Below, in pieces: positions 8,856 to 16,877 of a DNA stretch of 64,000 nt. Both the position numbers and the translations under genes were made by a program. The stretch is taken from the NCBI RefSeq assembly GCF_000156375.1, contig NZ_DS996355.1:1-64000 (forward strand), read 5' to 3'. Every line of letters begins with the position of its first letter. The stretch's first letter is position 1. The notes below the pieces were generated by a model. That model was not told the DNA's origin. It saw nothing but the letters and a program-made list of their open reading frames with translations, and did not search any database. The DNA comes from Desulfovibrio piger ATCC 29098. Its GTDB lineage: Bacteria > Desulfobacterota > Desulfovibrionia > Desulfovibrionales > Desulfovibrionaceae.

Positions 8856-9338
8856 ATGAAACAATTGTGGACGCCCTGGCGCATCGAGTATATTCTTGGC
8901 CCCAAACCGGACAGTTGTGTTTTTTGTCTTCCTGAAAACAGGGATGAAGACGAAGAACGCCTGGTCCTGTACCGGGGCAAGCATGCTTTTGTGATCATGA
9001 ATAAATTCCCGTACAGCAACGGACATATCATGGTCTGTCCCTATCGGCATGTGATGGCGCTGGCCCAGCTTGAAAAGGATGAGACGCACGAGATCATGGA
9101 CCTGATGCAGCGCTGCACGCTGGTGCTGCAGGAACATTTTCACTGCGAAGGCATCAACATCGGCCTCAACCAGGGGCAGGCTGCCGGAGCCGGTATCCGG
9201 GAACATCTGCACTTCCATCTCGTGCCGCGCTGGAACGGGGATTCCTCCTTCATGGCCGTGATGGATGAGGTGCGCACGATCCCGGAACACCTGCGCAGCA
9301 GCTATGCCCATCTGAAGCCGTATTTCGACAGGTTTTGA
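8856..9338 (+). CDS. HIT family nucleotide hydrolase/phosphorylase
   Basis: 160-residue HIT-superfamily protein acting on nucleoside phosphate derivatives such as Ap4A or adenylylated compounds. The catalytic triad is HLHFHLVPRW (about 123-132). A Cys pair CVFC (about 23-26) and downstream His suggest the zinc-containing Ap4A phosphorylase-like subgroup. The ATG at 8856 is preferred (GAGGAAAAGAAA upstream); an in-frame TTG at 8817 lacks a ribosome site. Confidence 0.85.
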   Translation: MKQLWTPWRIEYILGPKPDSCVFCLPENRDEDEERLVLYRGKHAFVIMNKFPYSNGHIMVCPYRHVMALAQLEKDETHEIMDLMQRCTLVLQEHFHCEGINIGLNQGQAAGAGIREHLHFHLVPRWNGDSSFMAVMDEVRTIPEHLRSSYAHLKPYFDRF

Positions 9339-9363
9339 ACACCACCGCGCAGAGGAGGAGACT

Positions 9364-9804
9364 ATGCGCTATATAAAGGTCCTGTTACTTGTTCTGCTGA
9401 TTTTCTTCAGTCTGGTCTTCTTCTTCCAGAACCAGACGGCCCTGTCGACGGCCATGACGCTCAAACTCAATCTCTTCTTCGTGCCTGAGATGACGTCCAT
9501 CCCGCTGCCGTTCTACTTCATCGTCATCGTGGCCTTCTTCGTGGGTGCCCTGCTGGCGGTGGCCCTGCTGCTGTGGGACAAGATGCACCTGACGGCCCGT
9601 TACATGAAGAGCAAGTGGCGCGTGTCCGCTCTGGAACGTGAAGTGGCCAAGCTGAAGAAGAGCCTGGACGGTGAGACCGCGCGCGGCGATTTCCTCCGCA
9701 AGGTCTCCCAGGAAAAGGCCCAGGCCATCGAAGCCGCTCCTGCCAAGGAAAAGGCTGAACCCAAGCCGGAAGAAGTGACCGCTCCCGATCCTGACAAGGC
9801 CTAG
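9364..9804 (+). CDS. LapA-family (DUF1049) inner membrane protein
   Basis: 146-residue protein with two TM helices (about residues 5-24 and 47-71), a cytoplasmic coiled-coil-like stretch (about 80-120) and a Lys/Glu/Pro-rich tail. The first helix is followed by FFQNQTALS, typical of LapA domains (QN..V/A at the membrane edge). LapA proteins assist lipopolysaccharide assembly in enterobacteria; that role here is an extrapolation. RBS GAGGAG before the start. Confidence 0.75.
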   Translation: MRYIKVLLLVLLIFFSLVFFFQNQTALSTAMTLKLNLFFVPEMTSIPLPFYFIVIVAFFVGALLAVALLLWDKMHLTARYMKSKWRVSALEREVAKLKKSLDGETARGDFLRKVSQEKAQAIEAAPAKEKAEPKPEEVTAPDPDKA

Positions 9805-9836
9805 TCCCTTTCCCCCGCGCATCAGGCGCATTTTTC

Positions 9837-9870
9837 TGCAGCGGCGTCGTCCTTGGATGGCGCCGCTGCG
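9837..9870 (+). other. Hairpin in the mutS leader
   Basis: GCAGCGGCG (838-846 within 9.8 kb) pairs with CGCCGCTGC (9861-9869) around 14 bases, ending 12 bases before the mutS start. A weaker GCGC hairpin followed by TTTTT (9817-9835) may terminate the lapA-like transcript. mutS shows no clear Shine-Dalgarno sequence, so this structure could matter for its translation. Confidence 0.45.
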
Positions 9871-9881
9871 CAATTACGCAT

Positions 9882-12602
9882 ATGGCAGAAAAAACTCCCA
9901 AGCTGACTCCCATGTTCGAGCAGTATCTGCGCATCAAGGCCGACTACCCTGATGCGCTGCTGTTCTATCGGATGGGTGACTTTTACGAGCTTTTCTTCGA
10001 CGATGCCGTCACCGCGGCCCGTGAACTGCAGATCGCCCTGACCAGTCGCAGCCGGGACACGGAGAACCCCGTGCCCATGTGCGGTGTGCCCTGGCATGCC
10101 GCGCAGGCCTACATCGCCCAGCTCATCGACAAGGGCTTCCATGTGGCCATCTGCGACCAGACCGAAGACCCCAAGGCCGCCAAGGGGCTCGTGCAACGGG
10201 CCGTGACCTGCGTGGTGACGCCCGGCACCGTGCTGGAAGATGCCAACCTGGACGCCCGCAGCCACAATTATCTGGGAGCCGCTTTCTGGGAGGGGCACAA
10301 CGGGGCCTTCGTCTGGGCGGACATCTCCACGGGCCAGTGGTCCGGCATGGAGGTGAAGCGCCTGCCCGAGCTCTGGCAATGGATCCAGAAGCTGGCCCCG
10401 CGCGAGCTGCTGGTGCCGGACGACAAGGAATTGCCGCCCAAGTGCCTGCTGGAAGGCGTGCGCCTGTTGCGCCGCCCCGTGGCCGGTTTCGACGCCCGCA
10501 AGGCCGAACGCCGCCTGCTGGAAGCCCAGTCCGTACAGGAACTGGCAGCGCTGGGCCTCCAGAACAAGCCCTGCCTCGTGCGGGCCTGCGGCGCATTGCT
10601 GGTCTATCTGGAGCAGACCCAGAAACGCCGCCCCGAGCATCTGATGCCTTTCCAGCCGCTGGATCTGGGCCGCCACATGCTGGTGGACGACGTGACGGAA
10701 CGCAATCTGGAGATCTTCCAGCGCCTCAATGGCCGCAAGGGCAAGGGGACCCTGCGCCATGTGCTGGATGACACCATGACGCCCATGGGCGGCCGTCTGC
10801 TGGAAGACATGCTGCGGCATCCATGGCGCGAGGCGGCCCCCATCCTGGCCGTACAGGACGCCGTGGCCCTGCTGCACGATGACGACAACCGCCGGGCCCT
10901 GTTGCGGGAAGCTCTGAAGGACGTCTATGACCTGGAGCGCCTGTCCACGCGCGTGACGGTCAACCGGGCCACCCCGCGGGACTTCATTGCCCTCGGCAAC
11001 AGTCTTGCGGCCCTGCCCGCCGTTCTGGCGGCCCTGACGCAGCCCTTGGACGGGAAGTATCCGCTGCCGGGGCAGGAGAACGGGGAGGACGCGCCCCGTG
11101 TCATCCATGAGCTGCTCAAGGGCTGGGACGATCTGGCCGATTGTGCGCATCTGCTGCGCAGCGCGCTGGTGGACAGCCCGCCGGTGGTCATCACGGACGG
11201 CGGCCTGTTCAAGGCCGGATACAATGCCGAGCTGGACCGTCTGCTGGATCTGGTGGAACACGGCGAGCAGAAGCTGCAGGAAGAACTGGCCCGCGAGCAG
11301 CAGGAGACCGGCATCGCCAAGCTCAAGCTGGGCTTCAACCGGGTCTTCGGCTATTATTACGAATTGAGCAAGGCCGCGCACAGCGGGCCGGTGCCGGAAC
11401 ATTTCATCCGCCGCCAGACCCTGGCCAATGCCGAGCGCTTCACCACGCCAGCCCTCAAGGAGCTGGAAGAGGCGCTCCTTTCCGCTTCCGAAAAGCGCAA
11501 GACGCTGGAATATCAGCTCTATCAGGATCTGCGCACCTTCATGGCCCAGCAGCGGGAGCGCATCCTGCACATGGCGGACGTCATCGCCCATCTGGACTAC
11601 TGGCAAAGCCTTGCCGAGGTGGGGCGCCGTAACGGCTGGTGCCGTCCCGAGCTGGACGGCAGTGCCGACATCCTCATCGAGGAAGGCCGCCATCCGGTGG
11701 TGGAAGCCATGATAGGCACGGCCAATTTCGTGCCCAACAATATCACGCTGGATGCCAAGCGCCGCCTGTGCCTGCTCACCGGTCCCAACATGGCGGGCAA
11801 GTCTACGGTGTTGCGGCAGGTGGCCATCATCTGCCTGCTGGCGCAGACCGGTTCCATGGTTCCGGCCACACGGGCCCGCCTGGGGCTGGTGGACAGGCTG
11901 TTCTCGCGCGTGGGCGCTTCGGACAACCTGGCCCAGGGGCAGAGCACCTTCATGGTCGAGATGATGGAGACGGCCCGCATCCTGCGGCAGGCCACCAAGC
12001 GCAGCCTGGTCATCCTAGACGAGATCGGGCGCGGCACCAGTACCTATGACGGCGTTGCGCTGGCCTGGGCCGTGGTGGAGGATCTGGCCGCCCGGGCGCA
12101 CGGCGAGGTGCGCACCCTGTTCGCCACCCATTATCACGAGCTCACGGCGCTGGAAAAACGTGTTCCCGGCGTGTTCACCATGAATATCGCCATCCGGGAA
12201 TACGGGGGCGACATCCTTTTTCTGCACAAGCTGGTGCCCGGCCCCGCGGACCGCAGCTATGGCGTGGAGGTGGCCCGTCTGGCGGGCGTGCCTGCGCCGG
12301 TGGTGCAGCGGGCACGGGCCATCCTGGCGGAACTGGAGCAAAGCCGGGGCGAGGGGCGGCGCATGTCGCCCCAGACGGAGACGCTGGCCCTTCCCGGCAT
12401 GGAAAAGCGAGTCGCCCGCGAAGAGCCTCCGTCCCTGCCCATCGACATCCCGGCCGCACCGGCCGCCGGGCCGCATCCGCTAGTCCTGCTGCTGCGGGAC
12501 CTCGATCCCGATGAACTTTCGCCGCTGGCGGCCCTCAAGCTGATCATGGAGTGGAAAAAGCTCTGGGCCGATGCTCCCGATACGGAGGAAAAACATGTCT
12601 GA
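9882..12602 (+). CDS. mutS: DNA mismatch repair ATPase MutS
   Basis: 906-residue mismatch recognition protein. N-terminal domain I has YRMGDFYELFFDDA with the conserved Phe-x-Glu mismatch wedge (GDFYELF, about 27-33). The C-terminal ABC-type ATPase has Walker A TGPNMAGKST (about 633-642), Walker B LVILDEIGRGTSTYDG and ATHYHELT. Slightly longer than the E. coli protein. The start has no obvious RBS. The gene overlaps the downstream DUF1992 gene by eight bases. Confidence 0.97.
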   Translation: MAEKTPKLTPMFEQYLRIKADYPDALLFYRMGDFYELFFDDAVTAARELQIALTSRSRDTENPVPMCGVPWHAAQAYIAQLIDKGFHVAICDQTEDPKAAKGLVQRAVTCVVTPGTVLEDANLDARSHNYLGAAFWEGHNGAFVWADISTGQWSGMEVKRLPELWQWIQKLAPRELLVPDDKELPPKCLLEGVRLLRRPVAGFDARKAERRLLEAQSVQELAALGLQNKPCLVRACGALLVYLEQTQKRRPEHLMPFQPLDLGRHMLVDDVTERNLEIFQRLNGRKGKGTLRHVLDDTMTPMGGRLLEDMLRHPWREAAPILAVQDAVALLHDDDNRRALLREALKDVYDLERLSTRVTVNRATPRDFIALGNSLAALPAVLAALTQPLDGKYPLPGQENGEDAPRVIHELLKGWDDLADCAHLLRSALVDSPPVVITDGGLFKAGYNAELDRLLDLVEHGEQKLQEELAREQQETGIAKLKLGFNRVFGYYYELSKAAHSGPVPEHFIRRQTLANAERFTTPALKELEEALLSASEKRKTLEYQLYQDLRTFMAQQRERILHMADVIAHLDYWQSLAEVGRRNGWCRPELDGSADILIEEGRHPVVEAMIGTANFVPNNITLDAKRRLCLLTGPNMAGKSTVLRQVAIICLLAQTGSMVPATRARLGLVDRLFSRVGASDNLAQGQSTFMVEMMETARILRQATKRSLVILDEIGRGTSTYDGVALAWAVVEDLAARAHGEVRTLFATHYHELTALEKRVPGVFTMNIAIREYGGDILFLHKLVPGPADRSYGVEVARLAGVPAPVVQRARAILAELEQSRGEGRRMSPQTETLALPGMEKRVAREEPPSLPIDIPAAPAAGPHPLVLLLRDLDPDELSPLAALKLIMEWKKLWADAPDTEEKHV

Positions 12603-12996
12603 GGTCAGTCCCTGGTCCGTCATCCAGTCCATCGCCGAGCGCCGTATCGAGGAGTCCATGGCCAAGGGGGATTTCGATGATCTCCCCGGCCGGGGCAGGC
12701 CGCTGGAGCTGGAAGACGACAGCCATGTCCCCCCGGAACTGCGCATGGCCTACAAGGTGCTGCGCAACGCCGGCTGCGTGCCGCCGGAGCTGGCCGAACG
12801 CAAGGAGATCAGCAATCTGGCCGACATGCTGGAACATTGCGAGGACGAGCAGGAGCGCGTGTGCCAGATGCAGAAATTGCGCTTCATGATCCTGCAGGCC
12901 CGCATGAAGCACCAGCGGCCCCTGAACCTTGATGACGATACCTATTATGACCGTCTGCTGGAGCGGCTTTCCCGGCACGACAGGAAGGAAAGATAG
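12595..12996 (+). CDS. DUF1992 (DnaJ-C28-like) protein
   Basis: 133-residue protein with the DUF1992 signature near its start: AERRIEESMAKGDFDDLPGR followed by GRPLELEDD and VPPELRMAYKVLRNAG. Members are small conserved bacterial proteins related to the conserved domain of eukaryotic DNAJC28; function is unknown. Start at 12595 chosen for CGGAGGAAAAAC just upstream; it overlaps the end of mutS, suggesting coupled translation. Confidence 0.82.
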   Translation: MSEVSPWSVIQSIAERRIEESMAKGDFDDLPGRGRPLELEDDSHVPPELRMAYKVLRNAGCVPPELAERKEISNLADMLEHCEDEQERVCQMQKLRFMILQARMKHQRPLNLDDDTYYDRLLERLSRHDRKER

Positions 12997-13024
12997 CGTC
13001 TTGCTGTCCTACAAAAAAGGCATG

Positions 13025-13060
13025 AAAAAAGGCTGTCCGTAAGATACGGACAGCCTTTTT
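13025..13060. terminator. Bidirectional terminator between mutS operon and fmdA
   Basis: AAAGGCTGTCCGTA and TACGGACAGCCTTTTT form a symmetric hairpin with A-run on the left and T-run on the right, serving the converging operons. Confidence 0.85.
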
Positions 13061-13087
13061 CAGTATCGTCGCGTCGGACGGTCGGCG

Positions 13088-13981
13088 TTAGCCCACCAGA
13101 GGACGCTTCATGTCGGCCTTGGGCACGCCCAGACGCACGATGAGGTCCACTTCGCAGGGCTTGCAGGCCTGGCAGACTTCCAGGTCGCCGCGCAGGGACA
13201 TGTACAGGTAGGCGTCTGTGGCATCCCAGCCGGTGGCGGCGGCCACCAGGCCCTGCATCTGCACGCTGGCGTGGCGCAGGGCTTCTTCATAACCGGCGGC
13301 GCTGGCCATGGTGTACCAGGTGTCGGCGGTCTCCAGCACGGGCCATTCCAGCGGGCAGTTCTTGATGACGCTCACGCGGGCGATGACGGTACCGTTGATC
13401 TCCAGACCGGTGCCGCACAGTTCGCTGTCACCCATGACGGCGTGCATGTCGCCCATCTGCACCAGACCGCCTTCCACACGCACGGGGAAGTAGGCGGTGT
13501 TGCCCTTGACCATCAGCTTGCAGTCCAGGTTGCCGCCGTGGCTGCCGGGGTAGCCGCAGGGCACGCTCTTGCCCTTTTCGGGGGCCACGCCGATGACGCC
13601 GATCATGGGATTGATGGGGAAGGTCACGTCATTGAAGACGGCCTTGCCGTTCTCGATGGGGATGCGCTTGGTGCGGGTCTCGCACTTGTCCCAGAGGGGG
13701 CCGATCTTGGGCAGGGTGGTGGTGGTGCCGATGGTGTCGCACTGCACGTCCAGCAGTTCCACCTTGATGACGTCGCCGGGCTGGGCGTCGCGCACGAACA
13801 GCGGGCCGGTGGCGGGGTTCATCTTGCTGTAGTCGCAGCTGGTCACCAGCTGGCTTTCGGAATGCATCTGGTTGCTGAAGCAGTCCTGGGTGCGGAAGAT
13901 GACGATCTCGCCGGAATCGATGGTGCCGGTGGGTTCGTTGTTGGCACTGAAGGTATAAACGACCTTGTCAAAGTACTGCAT
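13088..13981 (-). CDS. Acetamidase/formamidase family protein
   Basis: 297-residue amide hydrolase of the FmdA/AmdA family, releasing ammonia from short-chain amides. Family motifs include TGPLFVRDAQPGDVIKVELLD near residue 60-80, IGVIGVAPEKG, GSHGGNLDCK, and GDMHAVMGDSELCGTGLE. Length is close to short family members. It lies 25 bp downstream of an APC permease on the same strand, which suggests that the pair imports and hydrolyses one substrate. Substrate is not deducible. Confidence 0.88.
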   Translation of the reverse strand: MQYFDKVVYTFSANNEPTGTIDSGEIVIFRTQDCFSNQMHSESQLVTSCDYSKMNPATGPLFVRDAQPGDVIKVELLDVQCDTIGTTTTLPKIGPLWDKCETRTKRIPIENGKAVFNDVTFPINPMIGVIGVAPEKGKSVPCGYPGSHGGNLDCKLMVKGNTAYFPVRVEGGLVQMGDMHAVMGDSELCGTGLEINGTVIARVSVIKNCPLEWPVLETADTWYTMASAAGYEEALRHASVQMQGLVAAATGWDATDAYLYMSLRGDLEVCQACKPCEVDLIVRLGVPKADMKRPLVG

Positions 13982-14006
13982 GATTCAACTCCTGCAATGA
14001 AGGTTA

Positions 14007-15386
14007 CTACACCATATCGCTCTTGCGGAAGGCTTCGGGGACGACCTTGTAGCCCTTGCTCTTGACGTAGCCGATGACCAGGCCGATGGCCAGCCAGCTG
14101 AAGCCCACGATCTGGGTCATGCTGTCGAAGGAGAGCCACACGTAGCCGAGGATGAGCACGCCGCAGAAGGGGCAGATCACATAGTTGAGCAGGGCCTTGC
14201 CGCCGCGCATCTTTTCACGGCGCCAGAAGAAATTGTACACGGCGAGGTTCAGCAGGATGAAGGAGGTCAGGGCACCGAAGTTCACCAGGCGGGCCAGGTC
14301 TTCCACGGTGGAGAGCTCGGCCACCAGGATGGAGAAGATGCCCACGGCGATGGTGGCGATGTAGGGGGTCTGGAAGCGGGGATGCACCTTGCGGAACAGG
14401 CCGGAGACGCCGGGCAGCACGTTGTCGCGGGACATGCCGTACAGCACGCGGGAGGTGGCGGCCTGGGCGTTCATGGTATTGGCGATGCCCACGGCCAGGA
14501 TGTTGACCACCAGCAGGACCTTGCGGAACCAGTCACCGGCGGCGATCTCGGCAGCGTCGAAGAAGGCCGTATCGGGGTTCATCTTGCTCATGTCGGGCTG
14601 GATGATGGTGGCCACATAGGTCTGGAGCATGAACAGGAAGCCGATGCAGAGCAGGGCGGCCATGGTGGCGCGACCGATGGTCACTTCGGGGCGGTGGGTC
14701 TCTTCGGCCAGGGTGGAGATGCCGTCAAAGCCCAGGAAGGAGAGACAGGCGATGGTGCAGGCCAGGCCGATGAACTGCAGGTTCATCTCGCCGGGGCGGT
14801 ACAGGGGATCCATGACCAGCTGGCCGGTGCCGCCGCCTTCACCAAGGACGTAGTTGAGACCGAAGCCGATGAACAGGGCCAGGACCACGGCTTCCACATA
14901 GAACATGATCCAGTCGGCACGCGCGGTATAGGTGATGCCGCGGACGTTGATGAGGGTGTTGATGCCCACGAATACGATGACCCACATCCAGCGGGGCGTG
15001 GCGGGGAAGAGCTCCACACACCAGTTGGCGGTCATCAGATAGAGCAGGGCGGGCACGAACACATAGTCCAGCAGGATGAGCCAGCCGGCGATGAAGCCCA
15101 CATGGTGGTTCAGGCCGCGCTGCACATAGGCGTAGACCGAGCCCGCGATGGGGAAGCGGTTACTCATCTTCATGTAGCTCAGGGCCGTGAAGAACATGGC
15201 GCAGATGCCCACAAAGTAGACAAAGGGCGCCATCATGTGGCTGTCTTTGGAAATGTAGCCATAGATGGACATGGGGGCGATGACCACCATGAACAGCATA
15301 CCGTAAACAAATACGTCCTTGAAGCTGAGTTCTCGTTTCAGCTCCTGGCCGTAGCCAAAATTGTCCGTGGAACCTGTGTTCGACAT
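14007..15386 (-). CDS. APC family amino acid/amine permease
   Basis: 459-residue secondary transporter with about 12 hydrophobic segments. N-terminal ELSFKDVFVYGMLFMVVIAP is like the first TM of APC permeases, followed by the consensus GSVYAYVQRGL and GFIAGWLILLDY. In the middle LGFDGISTLAEETHRP is a conserved APC loop. Transcribed together with the downstream acetamidase/formamidase gene. RBS GAGG upstream of the ATG. Confidence 0.88.
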   Translation of the reverse strand: MSNTGSTDNFGYGQELKRELSFKDVFVYGMLFMVVIAPMSIYGYISKDSHMMAPFVYFVGICAMFFTALSYMKMSNRFPIAGSVYAYVQRGLNHHVGFIAGWLILLDYVFVPALLYLMTANWCVELFPATPRWMWVIVFVGINTLINVRGITYTARADWIMFYVEAVVLALFIGFGLNYVLGEGGGTGQLVMDPLYRPGEMNLQFIGLACTIACLSFLGFDGISTLAEETHRPEVTIGRATMAALLCIGFLFMLQTYVATIIQPDMSKMNPDTAFFDAAEIAAGDWFRKVLLVVNILAVGIANTMNAQAATSRVLYGMSRDNVLPGVSGLFRKVHPRFQTPYIATIAVGIFSILVAELSTVEDLARLVNFGALTSFILLNLAVYNFFWRREKMRGGKALLNYVICPFCGVLILGYVWLSFDSMTQIVGFSWLAIGLVIGYVKSKGYKVVPEAFRKSDMV

Positions 15387-15572
15387 AAAGCAACCTCAAA
15401 AAAATTTTTACCGGGCAGACGAACCGGTATGTGCGTTTTAGCCCCTTTTTTCATAAAGTCAAAGCCTAATTGCCTGATATGCACAAAACGTTTGCCGTCT
15501 TGTCCATGGATCGATGGGCAGGAACGAGGAGGGGAGGAAATGCGTGAAGAGAAATTTTTTTGAAAAAAAAGC

Positions 15573-15601
15573 TTGCATGCGATAGCCCTTCGGTGTAATA
15601 T
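15573..15601 (+). promoter_or_regulatory. Promoter of tRNA-Pro
   Basis: TTGCAT (15573-15578) and TAATAT (15596-15601) are separated by 17 bases and end 12 bases before the tRNA. Confidence 0.7.
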
Positions 15602-15613
15602 CCTCTCTTGCAA

Positions 15614-15691
15614 CGGGATGTGGCTCAGTTTGGCTAGAGCGCAGCGTTCGGGACGCTGAGGCCGCGCGTTCAAATCGCGCCATCCCGACCA
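15614..15691 (+). tRNA. tRNA-Pro (CGG)
   Basis: Complete cloverleaf: acceptor CGGGATG/CATCCCG, D-arm with GGCTAGAGC, anticodon stem CAGCG/CGCTG around TTCGGGA (anticodon CGG), T-arm GCGCGTTCAAATCGCGC, and encoded CCA. Confidence 0.96.
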
Positions 15692-15702
15692 TAAAAAAAC
15701 AG

Positions 15703-15737
15703 ACGGGTTCCAGTGAAAGCTGGGACCCGTTTTTTTA
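15703..15737 (+). terminator. Terminator of tRNA-Pro
   Basis: ACGGGTTCCAG pairs with CTGGGACCCGT (one bulge) followed by seven T. Confidence 0.85.
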
Positions 15738-16078
15738 TGGCTGAAATCTGGGCTCGCTTTCTGCTTCCTACCGTCTCAACCTGGGATGGTGGGGAAGGAG
15801 GCCCCACCTCTTATTAAGAACATTCCGGCCGCCCTTTCCCGATGTGCCCTGTGATGGACGGCTCGGGGTGCCTCCTTTCCGCACTTCTGCGGGATTTGCT
15901 TCCGCCCGATATCTTCCTCATATATGCCGGGAACGTTCGGTGGACTATCCGCTGTGCTGTTCCTTGATGGGCGGCAAATGGCACAGGGAAAAGGACCTGT
16001 CCTGCTCCCCCGCCCACATCAAAAGCGGGGGCCGGCAATAGCGGCCGCATAAAAATTTATTTTTTTTGCGGAAAGTAT
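15738..16078. other. Intergenic region between tRNA-Pro and tRNA-Arg(ACG)
   Basis: No gene recognised. A hairpin, CCCCCGC (16007-16013) with GCGGGGG (16025-16031), lacks a T-tract. An AT-rich run at 16050-16070 precedes the tRNA-Arg promoter. Confidence 0.5.
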
Positions 16079-16106
16079 TTGACAGGGCAGGGCGATTGCT
16101 ATACAT
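16079..16106 (+). promoter_or_regulatory. Promoter of tRNA-Arg(ACG)
   Basis: TTGACA (16079-16084) and TATACA (16100-16105) with a 15-base spacer, 15 bases before the tRNA. The spacer is short, but both hexamers are close to consensus. Confidence 0.65.
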
Positions 16107-16119
16107 AGCTTTTCACGAC

Positions 16120-16196
16120 GCGCTCGTAGCTCAGCTGGATAGAGCAACAGGCTACGAACCTGTAGGCCAGGAGTTCGAATCTCTTCGGGCGCACCA
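16120..16196 (+). tRNA. tRNA-Arg (ACG)
   Basis: Acceptor GCGCTCG/CGGGCGC with one wobble pair, anticodon stem ACAGG/CCTGT around CTACGAA (anticodon ACG, wobble A read as inosine), T-arm GGAGTTCGAATCTCTTC region and encoded CCA. It is not the prophage target, although its 5' half resembles the tRNA-Arg(CCT) at 55232. Confidence 0.96.
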
Positions 16197-16206
16197 CAAT
16201 AAAAAC

Positions 16207-16240
16207 AAGCGGTTAGCTGTAACAGGCTGACCGCTTTTTT
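16207..16240 (+). terminator. Terminator of tRNA-Arg(ACG)
   Basis: AAGCGGTTAGC pairs with GCTGACCGCTT (one wobble) followed by TTTT. Confidence 0.85.
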
Positions 16241-16657
16241 GTTGTCTTTTGCAGGGGGCCAGAGCCGAGAGGGGATTTTTTGAAAGGGGCGTAGCTGCTG
16301 GTGCGTGCCCACCCTTCCTAGCAGCATATGAGGAAAGGACGATGGCAGCGGTGACTTGTGGCAGGGAATCAATGTGTCCCGGCTTGGCATGGGAGAGCGT
16401 CCCCGCCCGCCTGTAAAAGCAGTATGCAGCGATTTTAAACCCGTTGCGAGAAAAGCAGAGCGGGGCAGTGAACGAAAAAAGGGCGTGGGATGTCTTTTCG
16501 ACATAGTCCCCACGCCCTTTTGTGTTTGGAGAAAGCCGTGGACAACTACGGTCCCACGGCAAAAAAGTTCGAGTGCCGGTCTCAAACTGCTGCCAACAGC
16601 TCCGCAAATTTATTGGCAGAGCCGTGTAACTTCTTGGTCGCAAAATGGTCGCAAAGC
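16241..16657. other. Intergenic region before attL, no gene recognised
   Basis: Frames here run through the tRNA and attachment-site sequences and look spurious. The stretch contains one strong hairpin (16475-16522) and short direct repeats of GGTCGCAAA near 16635-16655. A remnant of an older insertion cannot be excluded. Confidence 0.4.
16475..16522. terminator. Strong bidirectional hairpin terminator
   Basis: GGGCGTGGGA-TGTC pairs with GACATA-GTCCCCACGCCC (one bulge), with an A-run before and T-run after. There is no clear gene to which it belongs. Confidence 0.7.
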
Positions 16658-16695
16658 CAAAAAAATGGGATACCGGTTTTTACCGGTATCCCATT
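16658..16695 (-). terminator. Original chromosomal terminator of tRNA-Arg(CCT), now stranded at attL
   Basis: AATGGGATACCGGT (16664-16677) pairs perfectly with ACCGGTATCCCATT (16682-16695). On the minus strand a T-run follows. Its position, directly beyond the tRNA 3' fragment, shows it was the native tRNA terminator before prophage insertion. Confidence 0.75.
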
Positions 16696-16750
16696 GATTT
16701 TGTTGTGGTGCGCCCGGCAGGAATCGAACCTGCGGCCTACTGCTTAGGAG
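16694..16750. repeat. attL, 57-bp direct repeat
   Basis: Identical over 57 bp to 55220-55276. It covers the 3' half of tRNA-Arg(CCT), from the anticodon loop to CCA, plus 12 flanking bases. The integrase gene starts 118 bp inside. Confidence 0.95.
16706..16750 (-). pseudogene. 3' fragment of tRNA-Arg(CCT) duplicated at attL
   Basis: 45 bases identical to the 3' part of the intact tRNA at 55232-55308, ending in the anticodon loop. The 5' half is absent, so it cannot form a tRNA. Confidence 0.92.
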
Positions 16751-16764
16751 AAAGTCGGGAGATA

Positions 16765-16782
16765 TGCCCAACGTTGCCCAAC
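16765..16782. repeat. Direct repeat TGCCCAAC beside attL
   Basis: TGCCCAAC at 16765-16772 and 16775-16782, ten bases apart, with a further TTGCCCA at 16826-16832. Possible integrase or excisionase binding sites by position. Confidence 0.4.
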
Positions 16783-16858
16783 TATACTTGATACCTTGAT
16801 TTTTCAAGATAACTCCTTCTATGGTTTGCCCATGAGAGCCCTTGAAATCTAATAAGGT

Positions 16859-16877
16859 GGGTGACAGATGGGTGACA
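16859..16877 (+). promoter_or_regulatory. Paired GGGTGACA sites at the left prophage end
   Basis: GGGTGACA at 16859-16866 and 16870-16877, 11 bases apart in direct orientation, overlapping the integrase start codon. The same pair with the same spacing occurs at 55142-55160. Candidate arm-type integrase binding sites that could also repress int. Confidence 0.55.

Noticed and set aside
16120-16196. tRNA-Arg(ACG) as a possible attachment site
   Set aside because: The 57-bp repeats match tRNA-Arg(CCT) only; the ACG tRNA is intact and not duplicated.
16490-16747. Frame ending in WCARQESNLRPTA-like sequence over attL
   Set aside because: This is the well-known spurious translation across a tRNA gene end.
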